Shown piece by piece: positions 57,286-64,000 of a stretch of 64,000 nucleotides of DNA. Source of the DNA: JAAXHB01 sp965214945 (GTDB lineage: Bacteria > Actinomycetota > Acidimicrobiia > Acidimicrobiales > Aldehydirespiratoraceae). The DNA is taken from the NCBI GenBank assembly GCA_965214945.1, contig OZ244029.1:1302001-1366000 (forward strand). The letters run 5' to 3'. How positions within the stretch are numbered: position 1 is the first letter of the stretch; the number at the start of each line of letters is the position of its first letter. Both the position numbers and the translations under genes were made by a program. The notes beneath the pieces are model-generated. The model ran no database searches. It was not told where the DNA came from and worked only from the letters and a program-made list of their open reading frames with translations.

Positions 57286-57684
57286 TTGGAAGTCTCCATC
57301 AGCAGCCGTCGCACGGTGGTCACCCCCCGTCTGGCCAAGGCTGTTCGCACCAAGATCGGCAAACTGGGACGCCTGGTCCCAGAGCTTGACAACGCGGTCG
57401 TCCACTTCGAAGAGGAGCGCAACCCGCGTATCACCGACCGCGAGACGTGCGAGGTGACCGTGTCGGGCCACGGCCACCACCTTCGTTGCAAGGTCAGCGC
57501 CCCCGATCCGTTCACTGCTGTGGACCTCGTGGAGGCCAAGCTGGAGCATCAGGTACGGAAGCTGCGCACTAGGCTCCAGCTGAGGCGCCACGGGCGAGGC
57601 GACACCATCCGGCGGGGCCGCGGCGCTGCTGAGTCGGGCTCGGCCCAGGCCGGCCGCACCGACGCAGCCTCCGCGGCGGACTGA
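57286..57684 (+). CDS. hpf: Ribosome hibernation-promoting factor (short HPF/RaiA type)
   Basis: A 132-residue protein with VSISSRRTVVTPRLAKAVRTKIGKL, NAVVHFEEERNPRITDRETCEVTVSGHGHHLRCKVSAPDPFTAVDLVEAKLEHQVRKLRTRL (split: DPFTAVDLVEAKLEHQV), the S30AE fold that binds the decoding site of idle ribosomes. The C-terminal dimerisation domain of long HPF is missing; the tail is only Arg/Gly/Ala-rich. TTG 57286 has AGGGAG seven bases upstream. It is followed directly by secA, a common actinobacterial order. Confidence 0.88.
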   Translation: MEVSISSRRTVVTPRLAKAVRTKIGKLGRLVPELDNAVVHFEEERNPRITDRETCEVTVSGHGHHLRCKVSAPDPFTAVDLVEAKLEHQVRKLRTRLQLRRHGRGDTIRRGRGAAESGSAQAGRTDAASAAD

Positions 57685-57708
57685 GCCGAGCGCAGGGAGG
57701 TCAAGTTG

Positions 57709-60591
57709 GTGTCGTTTTTTAGGCGCCTGTTGCGGTCGGGTGAGGGCCGCAAGCTGAGGGCCCTAAAGGCTCTGGTGCCCGACATCGGCGCTGCCGAGCC
57801 CGAGATGAAGTCCCTCTCCGATGAGGCCCTTCAAGCCCGCACCGGCGAATTCCGTCAGCGCCTTGCCAACGGCGCTGCCGTCGACGACCTGCTCGTGGAG
57901 GCATTCGCCGTGGTGAGAGAGGCCGCGTGGAGGGTGCTCGGACAGCGCCACTATGACGTGCAGCTTGTCGGCGGCGCCGCGCTACACCTCGGCTGGGTCG
58001 CCGAGATGAAGACGGGCGAGGGCAAGACGCTCACCTCCACCCTGCCGATCTACCTGAGCGGGTTAACCGGTGCCGGCGTGCACGTCGTGACTGTCAACGA
58101 CTACCTGGCCGGACGCGACGCCGAGTGGATGGGCCGCCTCTACCGCTGGCTGGGGCTGACCGTCGGCCTGGTCGTGCCCGGTCAGAGAGGAACAGCTCAC
58201 AAACGTGCCCAGTACGCCTGCGACGTCACTTACGGCACCAACAACGAACTCGGCTTCGACTATCTGCGCGACAACATGGCCATGTCGCGCGCCGACCAAG
58301 TGCAAAGAGGCCACCAATACTGCATCGTCGATGAGGTCGACTCGATCCTGATCGACGAGGCCCGAACGCCGCTGATCATCAGTGGCCGCGTTGCTGATGC
58401 GGCCAAGCTCTACTCCAGCTTCGCGGGCATCGCCCGAGGCCTGCGCAGAGACGTCCACTACGAGGTCGACGAAGAGAAGCGCACCGTGGCGCCCCTTGAA
58501 GAGGGCGTCCACGCTGTTGAACGCGTCCTGGGGGTGGAGAACCTCTACGACCAGGTGTCACAGAACCTCGTCCACCAGCTTCAGGCCGCGCTCAAGGCCA
58601 AAGAGCTGTACCGGCGCGACCGCGACTACATCGTCGACCGCCACCAGGTGAAAATCGTCGATGAGTTCACCGGCCGCGTACTTGAGGGCCGCCGCTGGTC
58701 TGACGGCATCCACCAGGCCGTTGAGGCCAAGGAGGGCGTGGCCGTCAAAGAGGAGAACCAGACGCTCGCCACGGTCACGCTGCAGAACTACTACCGGCTC
58801 TACGAGCGCTTAGCGGGCATGACTGGCACCGCGCAGACCGAGGCCAGCGAGTTGGTGTCCACTTACGGGCTGCACGTCGTGAGCGTGCCGACGCACCGCC
58901 CGGTGGCGCGCGCGGATGCCGCCGACCTGATCTACAAGGGCGAGAACGGCAAGTTTGGCGCCTGCGTGGACGACATCCTGGAGCGCAACCGCCGGGGCCA
59001 GCCGGTGCTGGTGGGAACGGTGTCGGTGGAGAAATCCGAGAAGCTGTCGCGCTTGCTAGACAAGCAGGGCGTCGCCCACGAGGTGCTCAACGCCAAGCAG
59101 CACCACCGCGAAGCCGAAATAGTAGCCCAGGCAGGCCGGCTCGGCGCGGTGACGGTCGCGACCAACATGGCGGGCCGCGGCGTCGACATACTCCTGGGCG
59201 GCAATCCCGAGGCGCTTGCGGCGCGAGACCTACGCGCCGAGGGAGGTGACCCCGCCGCCCCCGAAGACCGCGCCCGCCTGGAGACGCTGACAGCCAAGCA
59301 CAAGGCCGTTACCGACCGCGAGCGCGAGCGGGTCATCGATCTGGGTGGCCTGTACGTGCTGGGTACCGAACGCCATGAGAGCCGGCGCATCGACAACCAG
59401 CTGCGTGGCCGTTCCGGGCGCCAAGGCGACCCGGGGGAGAGCCGGTTCTACCTCTCGCTCGAAGACGACCTGATGCGTCTGTTCGCCACCGGAGCGATGA
59501 ACTGGGTGATGGACAAGGCGCTGCCCGAGGACGTGCCGATCGAGGCCAGCATGGTCACCAAGGCAATCGAGCGAGCGCAGAACACCGTGGAGCAGCGCAA
59601 CGCGGAGACCCGCAAGAACGTCCTTAAGTACGACGAGGTGATGAACGCCCAGCGCAAGGTGATCTACCGCAGGCGCTCCCAGATCCTCGACGGCGCCGAC
59701 CTGCGAGTGGAGGCTCTGGAATACCTGGGCGATGCCGCGGACGGAGCGATCACCACTTACTGCGTCTCGGACTACAAAGAGGAGTGGGATCTCGACGGCC
59801 TATCCACCGAGATTGCCGGGCTCTGGCCGGGCGGGGTGCCGCGCGGCGAGCTGGGAAGAGCCCGCAACATCCAAGAGCTGGCAGAGCTTGTCAAGCGAGC
59901 CGGCGCTGAGCACTACGCGGATCGCGAGCGCGAGCTGGGCGACGAGGTGATGCGTCAAGTTGAGCGCCAGGTGATGCTGCGGATTATCGACCAGAAGTGG
60001 CGGGGGCATCTGCGCGAGATGGATCTGCTGCGCGAGGGCATACACCTGCGGGCGATGGGCCAGAAAGATCCTGCTAGCGAGTGGCAGCGCGAAGGCTTCG
60101 AGATGTTCGGCCAGATGATGACGAGCATCGCTATGGACTTCGTCAAGTACGTGATGCACGTGCGAGTCGCGGCGCCAGACCGCGGCGACTCTCAGCGCCT
60201 TGTGAGCGTGAGAACTCAGAAGACCGAAGCCGGCCCTCGAGCGGTAACCGCTGCCGCCACGGCCGCGCAGGTGGCGGCCCCCCGAGCTGCGGGCCGCCGC
60301 CCTTCCGACGTCGGACTGGTCGGCGTCGGGGCCTCCAGTGTGGGCGCTCCTGTCGGAGCAAGCCGCCGCGCCGCCGCGGGTGGGCGCACAGCCGGTGCCA
60401 GAGGCGCCGCCCGCGGACGCGAGGCGACCCGCGTCCCTGTCGTGAAATCGGAGCTGGAGAAGGTGGGCCGCAACCAGCCGTGCCCCTGCGACAGCGGCAA
60501 GAAATACAAGTTCTGCCACGGTCGCCCCGGCGCGGCCCCAGCCTCTGGTATCAGTGCAGGCAGCGCCAACGGCGGCGGGCGCGCCGGCTAG
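57709..60591 (+). CDS. secA: Preprotein translocase ATPase SecA
   Basis: A 960-residue motor that drives protein export through SecYEG. Walker A is TGEGKT (about 102-107); HVVTVNDYLAGRDAEWMG, VDEVDSILIDEARTPLIISG, TNMAGRGVDILLGG and RGRSGRQGDPGESRFYLSLEDDLM follow in order. The C-terminus has an Ala/Arg-rich linker and the zinc-binding SEC-C motif GRNQPCPCDSGKKYKFCHG. GTG 57709 with GGGAGG eight bases upstream is chosen; TTG 57706 is adjacent. Five bases separate its stop from the prfB start. Confidence 0.97.
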   Translation: MSFFRRLLRSGEGRKLRALKALVPDIGAAEPEMKSLSDEALQARTGEFRQRLANGAAVDDLLVEAFAVVREAAWRVLGQRHYDVQLVGGAALHLGWVAEMKTGEGKTLTSTLPIYLSGLTGAGVHVVTVNDYLAGRDAEWMGRLYRWLGLTVGLVVPGQRGTAHKRAQYACDVTYGTNNELGFDYLRDNMAMSRADQVQRGHQYCIVDEVDSILIDEARTPLIISGRVADAAKLYSSFAGIARGLRRDVHYEVDEEKRTVAPLEEGVHAVERVLGVENLYDQVSQNLVHQLQAALKAKELYRRDRDYIVDRHQVKIVDEFTGRVLEGRRWSDGIHQAVEAKEGVAVKEENQTLATVTLQNYYRLYERLAGMTGTAQTEASELVSTYGLHVVSVPTHRPVARADAADLIYKGENGKFGACVDDILERNRRGQPVLVGTVSVEKSEKLSRLLDKQGVAHEVLNAKQHHREAEIVAQAGRLGAVTVATNMAGRGVDILLGGNPEALAARDLRAEGGDPAAPEDRARLETLTAKHKAVTDRERERVIDLGGLYVLGTERHESRRIDNQLRGRSGRQGDPGESRFYLSLEDDLMRLFATGAMNWVMDKALPEDVPIEASMVTKAIERAQNTVEQRNAETRKNVLKYDEVMNAQRKVIYRRRSQILDGADLRVEALEYLGDAADGAITTYCVSDYKEEWDLDGLSTEIAGLWPGGVPRGELGRARNIQELAELVKRAGAEHYADRERELGDEVMRQVERQVMLRIIDQKWRGHLREMDLLREGIHLRAMGQKDPASEWQREGFEMFGQMMTSIAMDFVKYVMHVRVAAPDRGDSQRLVSVRTQKTEAGPRAVTAAATAAQVAAPRAAGRRPSDVGLVGVGASSVGAPVGASRRAAAGGRTAGARGAARGREATRVPVVKSELEKVGRNQPCPCDSGKKYKFCHGRPGAAPASGISAGSANGGGRAG

Positions 60592-60596
60592 AACTC

Positions 60597-61799
60597 GTGC
60601 AAGACCACTCCGAGGAGATCCGCAAGCTCAGGGCCCGCCTCGCCAAAGCCCGCGAGTACTTGGGCGTCGACGCCCTGAGCGTCAGGCACAGCCAGCTTGA
60701 AGCCGAGTCGTCGCGGCCCGACCTGTGGGACGACCCTGACCGGGCGCGCGCAGTCACGTCGGAACTTGCGGCTGTGCGGGAAGATCTCACGTCCTTCGAG
60801 CGCCTCGACGCGGAGATGTCCGATCTGGAGGTGCTCAACGAGCTGGCCGTGGAGGAGTCCGACACGGCCGCAGCCGACGAGGTCGCGGACGAGGCGGCAG
60901 CGTTGGCGGAGCGTCTCGACGACCTCGAGATGCGCGCGCTCTTCAGCGGCGAGTTCGACGAGCGCGACGCGGTGTGCCAGATCAAGTCCGGCGAGGGCGG
61001 CACAGACTCGCAGGACTGGGCGGAGATGCTGATGAGGATGTACCGCCGCTGGGCCGAGCGCCGCGGCTTCGATCTGGAGATCACGGCGCTCTCGCCGGGC
61101 ACCGAGGCCGGCTACTCCAGCGTGGACTTCCTGGTGAGGGGGCGCCACGCGTACGGCTGGATGCGCTCAGAGCACGGTGTCCACCGGCTGGTGCGCATAT
61201 CACCGTTCAACAATGAAGGAAAGCGCCAGACTGCGTTCACGGCGGTGGAGGTGGTGCCGTTCTTCGAGGAGGTGTCGAACGAGGTCGTCATCGACGACAG
61301 GGATCTGCGCATCGACACCTACCGAGCATCGGGTGCCGGAGGCCAGCACGTCAACAAAGTGGACTCGGCGGTGCGTATCTTGCACCGCCCCACTGGGATG
61401 GTCACGAGCTGCCAGAACGAGCGCAGCCAGCACCAGAACAAGGAGCGGGCCAAGCAGATGCTGGCGGCAAAGCTCGCCGACTTAGAGCGCAAGAAGCGCC
61501 AGGCCGAGATCGCCGAGATCAAGGGGGAGCAGCACAACGTCGGGTTCGGCAGCCAAATACGCAGCTACGTGCTGTACCCATACCAGATGGTGAAGGACCT
61601 GCGAACGGCGCACTCCACGGGAAACGCCGACGGCGTGCTCGCCGGCGACGTGGACCCGTTCATGGTGGAATGGTTGAAATGGAAGCGCGCGTCGGACGTC
61701 GAGGTGCCGCGCGGCGCTCAAGGCGCGGCCCCGACCCGGTCTCAGAGAAGCGGGCCTCGCCGTCTTAGGATGAGCAGGGCCAAGGCGGGGATCGCATGA
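60597..61799 (+). CDS. prfB: Peptide chain release factor 2
   Basis: A 400-residue RF2 for UGA and UAA stops. The anticodon-like tripeptide is SPF in VRISPFNNEGKRQ, and the hydrolysis motif GGQ is at 248-250 (SGAGGQHVNKVDSAVRI). The autoregulatory in-frame UGA/+1 frameshift found in many RF2 genes is not present; the frame is continuous. The C-terminus carries about 35 extra residues (ending RRLRMSRAKAGIA). GTG 60597 is the first start after secA. The stop overlaps the ftsE start by ATGA. Confidence 0.95.
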   Translation: MQDHSEEIRKLRARLAKAREYLGVDALSVRHSQLEAESSRPDLWDDPDRARAVTSELAAVREDLTSFERLDAEMSDLEVLNELAVEESDTAAADEVADEAAALAERLDDLEMRALFSGEFDERDAVCQIKSGEGGTDSQDWAEMLMRMYRRWAERRGFDLEITALSPGTEAGYSSVDFLVRGRHAYGWMRSEHGVHRLVRISPFNNEGKRQTAFTAVEVVPFFEEVSNEVVIDDRDLRIDTYRASGAGGQHVNKVDSAVRILHRPTGMVTSCQNERSQHQNKERAKQMLAAKLADLERKKRQAEIAEIKGEQHNVGFGSQIRSYVLYPYQMVKDLRTAHSTGNADGVLAGDVDPFMVEWLKWKRASDVEVPRGAQGAAPTRSQRSGPRRLRMSRAKAGIA

Positions 61800-62473
61800 T
61801 CAGGCTGGAGAACGTCACCAAGGTTTTTAAGGGTGATGTCGTGGCTCTGCGCGACGCGTCGATAGACATCTCAAAGGGCGAGTTCGTCTTTTTGGTGGGC
61901 CCGTCCGGCTCGGGCAAGTCCACGTTCATCCGTCTGATCAACCGAGAGCACACACCCGAGCACGGACGCATATTCGTGGCCGGCCGCGACATCGGCACCC
62001 TCCGCTCGTGGAAGGTTCCCTACCTGCGGCGAAACATCGGCTACATCTTCCAGGACTTCAAGCTGCTGCCCAAGAAGACCGTGTCGGAGAACGTAGCGTT
62101 TGCTTTGGAGGTAACAGGCAAGCCCCGCCACGTGATCCGCCGCCAGGTGCCGGCGATCCTTGATCTCGTCGGGCTTTCCCGCAAGGTCGACCGGGTGCCG
62201 GCGGAGCTATCCGGCGGCGAGCAGCAGCGCGTGTCGATAGCGCGGGCGTTCGTCAACCGGCCGCTGATCTTGCTGGCTGACGAGCCAACCGGCAACCTCG
62301 ACCCGAACACCTCGGTTGGCATCATGCGCCTTCTCGAACGTATCAACGGCACCGGCACCACGGTGGTGATGGCCACTCACGACAGCAGCATCGTCAACAC
62401 CATGCGCCAGCGCGTTGTCGAACTCGACCGCGGCGTCATAGTCCGTGACCAGGCCAGGGGCGTGTACGAGTAG
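61796..62473 (+). CDS. ftsE: Cell division ATP-binding protein FtsE
   Basis: A 225-residue ABC ATPase. MIRLENVTKVFKGDVVALRDASIDI, Walker A GPSGSGKST (35-43), the FtsE-typical RRNIGYIFQDFKLLPKKTVSENVAFALEV (split: FQDFKLLPKKTVSENVA), signature LSGGEQQR and Walker B LLADEPTGNLD are all present. With FtsX it controls peptidoglycan hydrolases at the division septum. The ATG overlaps the prfB stop (ATGA) and ftsX begins six bases after its stop. Confidence 0.96.
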   Translation: MIRLENVTKVFKGDVVALRDASIDISKGEFVFLVGPSGSGKSTFIRLINREHTPEHGRIFVAGRDIGTLRSWKVPYLRRNIGYIFQDFKLLPKKTVSENVAFALEVTGKPRHVIRRQVPAILDLVGLSRKVDRVPAELSGGEQQRVSIARAFVNRPLILLADEPTGNLDPNTSVGIMRLLERINGTGTTVVMATHDSSIVNTMRQRVVELDRGVIVRDQARGVYE

Positions 62474-62479
62474 CCGCTG

Positions 62480-63373
62480 ATGCTCAGCTATCGCTATGTG
62501 CTGCGCGAGACCGGGCAGAACCTGTGGCGCAACGGCCTGCTGGCGTTGGCGACAGTGATCACCGTAGGCGTGTCGCTGTCCATGTTCGGCAGCTTCGCGC
62601 TGTTCCGTGTGGCGGTGGCCAATGCTACGCAGCGCTGGGAGAACGGCATCGAGTTCGTTGTGTGGATGAACGCCGACGCTTTGCCCGAGGAGCACCAGAA
62701 CGTCGAGAACAAGCTGATTGAGAGCCCCGGCGTCGCTAACTGGAACTTCGTCGATCAGGAGGAGACTTATGAGGAGTTCAGGGAGTTCTTCGCCGACACG
62801 CCCGAGCTGATCGAGAACTTCACCCCGCAAATGCTGCCGCCGTCCTACCGCGTGGCCCCGACCGATCCCGACGTAGACGTCGTCAAGGAGCTGGGCGAGC
62901 AGTTCCGGGGCCACCCAGGGGTTCGCACCGTGGTGTTCGCCGGTGACGCGATCCGGGACGTGCAAGATCTCGCGGAACGGTCCGGGCGGGTGCTGTTCGT
63001 TGGCTCGGTCTTCCTGCTGGGCGCGTCCGCGCTGCTGATCCTGAACATGCTGGCCATCGCAATCAACAACCGGCGCCAGGAGATCGAGATCATGCGGGTG
63101 GTGGGCGCCACGAAATGGTTCATCCGCGTGCCGTTCATGCTCGAGGGGCTGGTGCACGGGGCGTTCGGCGCGGCACTGGCGGTAGCGAGCAACATGCTGC
63201 TGAGGACCTATGTGATCGACCAATTCAGCGACGCCGACGCCATCAAGCTGCTGTCGGGTTTCAGGGTCGACGACGCTGCGATGTTCCGCACCAACTTGCT
63301 GGTGCTGATCATCGCGGCCGTGGTGTCGGTGATCGGATCGGCGGTCGCCGTCACGATGTACCTCGACGAGTAG
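62480..63373 (+). CDS. ftsX: Cell division protein FtsX
   Basis: A 297-residue permease-like protein. YRYVLRETGQNLWRNGLLALATVITVGVSLSMFG is the first membrane helix, followed by an extracytoplasmic loop (about 45-165) that contacts cell-wall hydrolases. Three more helices carry the FtsX core FLLGASALLILNMLAIAINNRRQEIEIMRVVGATKWFIRVPFMLEG. It lacks ATPase motifs and works with FtsE. ATG 62480. The usual next gene smpB is not seen; an acyl-CoA dehydrogenase gene follows 34 bases later. Confidence 0.94.
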   Translation: MLSYRYVLRETGQNLWRNGLLALATVITVGVSLSMFGSFALFRVAVANATQRWENGIEFVVWMNADALPEEHQNVENKLIESPGVANWNFVDQEETYEEFREFFADTPELIENFTPQMLPPSYRVAPTDPDVDVVKELGEQFRGHPGVRTVVFAGDAIRDVQDLAERSGRVLFVGSVFLLGASALLILNMLAIAINNRRQEIEIMRVVGATKWFIRVPFMLEGLVHGAFGAALAVASNMLLRTYVIDQFSDADAIKLLSGFRVDDAAMFRTNLLVLIIAAVVSVIGSAVAVTMYLDE

Positions 63374-63407
63374 CCCGCAGCCCGTCGACCAGCCTGCCAG
63401 CACCGCG

Positions 63408-64000
63408 ATGCCCATCGACTTCACACTGAGCCCTCAGGCGGAGGACATCCGCGCTCGTGTGCGTGAGTTCGTGGACGAGGTGGTCGTGCCGGAATCGGAT
63501 CGGATTGAGCGGCGCGACCTCGCTGCGACCGACCGCGCCGCCTACAGGAGCGCATTGATCGGGCTGCGCCACGCGGCGCGCCGGCGCGAGCTATGGCTGC
63601 CGCACATGCCCGAAGAGTGGGGCGGTATGGGCCTCGGTCACGTGGAGCTGGCGATGGTGCAAGCCGAAGCAGCCCGCACCCGGCTCGGGCCGTGGACGAT
63701 GAACTGCCAGGCCCCCGACGAGGGCAACATGCAGACGCTGCGGCACTGGGCCACGCCCTATCAGGCCGAGGCGTATCTGCGCCCGCTGTGCGAGGGCCGA
63801 GTGATGAGCTGCTTCGCGATGACCGAGCCGGAAGTCGCGGGTTCGGATCCGACGCTCATCCAGACCCGGGCGCGCCCCGATGGCGACAAGTGGGTGATCG
63901 ATGGCCACAAGTGGTTCGTCTCCGGGGCTCACCGGGCGGCGTTCGCGATTCTGATCGCCCGCACGGAGGACGTCCCCGATCCGCCTCAGGCCGGCAACAG
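63408..64000 (+). CDS. Acyl-CoA dehydrogenase-like protein (3' end cut by window edge)
   Basis: From ATG 63408 a frame stays open to the window end (197 complete codons). It begins MPIDFTLSPQAEDIRARV, has VREFVDEVVVPESDRIE, LWLPHMPEEWGGMGLGHVELAMV, MSCFAMTEPEVAGSDPTLIQT (the FAD-binding MTEP stretch) and DKWVIDGHKWFVSGAH. These match the N-terminal and middle domains of acyl-CoA dehydrogenases, FAD enzymes that oxidise acyl-CoA thioesters. The catalytic base would lie beyond the window. No stop or frameshift is seen. Confidence 0.9.
   Translation, partial: MPIDFTLSPQAEDIRARVREFVDEVVVPESDRIERRDLAATDRAAYRSALIGLRHAARRRELWLPHMPEEWGGMGLGHVELAMVQAEAARTRLGPWTMNCQAPDEGNMQTLRHWATPYQAEAYLRPLCEGRVMSCFAMTEPEVAGSDPTLIQTRARPDGDKWVIDGHKWFVSGAHRAAFAILIARTEDVPDPPQAGN

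Noticed and set aside
60081..60596. N-terminal extension of release factor 2
   Set aside because: It is the end of secA read in another frame; family similarity starts after 60597.

Overview
The window is high-GC DNA of an actinobacterium. The best guess is class Acidimicrobiia or a close relative (inference). The reasons are coenzyme F420 synthesis genes (cofE, cofD) together with two F420/LLM-type oxidoreductases, a giant GT2-membrane protein followed by a DUF5719-like protein, a hpf-secA-prfB-ftsE-ftsX block, frequent GTG/TTG starts, and many ATGA/GTGA/TGATG gene overlaps. No rRNA, tRNA, CRISPR array or insertion sequence was recognised.

Layout. 1-5.6 kb: end-truncated GDP-fucose synthase-like gene, two amidohydrolases, a lipoprotein solute-binding protein and a divergent XRE-cupin regulator (a small catabolic locus). 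5.8-16.1 kb: surface polysaccharide and nucleotide-sugar genes (three GT4 glycosyltransferases, a sugar-1-phosphate nucleotidyltransferase, galE, gmd and an Rmd-like reductase) with cofE and cofD between them. 16.2-32.9 kb: isochorismatase-like protein, GT2-membrane giant, DUF5719-like protein, ftsH, CPBP protease, a large PTPS-related membrane protein, a GT2, phosphomannomutase, Trm112-like protein, manA and ahcY. ManA, ManB, the nucleotidyltransferase, Gmd and the reductases form a plausible route from fructose-6-P to GDP-deoxyhexoses.

33-45 kb is an accessory island. It holds a small coiled-coil membrane protein and a Type ISP (single-polypeptide) restriction-modification gene. That gene is broken by a G12 tract and a (CA)19 tract and is followed by a tandem array of degenerate C-terminal blocks. 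An AAA ATPase gene preceded by 20-bp repeats comes next, and then the separated target-recognition domain of the same R-M enzyme. A lipoprotein, an SDR and a superfamily I helicase with a RelE-like N-terminus follow.

45.4-56.1 kb is a metabolic block. A minus-strand cluster encodes E1-alpha, E1-beta, a free lipoyl domain, an SDR, a methenyl-tetrahydromethanopterin cyclohydrolase (Mch) homologue, a second SDR and an LLM oxidoreductase. A stand-alone PD-(D/E)xK nuclease and a plus-strand LLM-SDR-epimerase group follow. 56.4-64 kb returns to housekeeping: ComF-like PRTase, hpf, secA, prfB, ftsE, ftsX and the start of an acyl-CoA dehydrogenase.

Two signals stand out. First, the R-M locus is arranged so that each of the three reading frames after the CA tract enters a different C-terminal block, which suggests a frame-selected, phase-variable enzyme or its remains. 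Second, an Mch homologue sits in an operon with an E1/lipoyl system lacking an adjacent E2 acyltransferase or E3. A third pattern runs through the window: gene junctions repeatedly carry short direct duplications of the neighbouring gene end or start.
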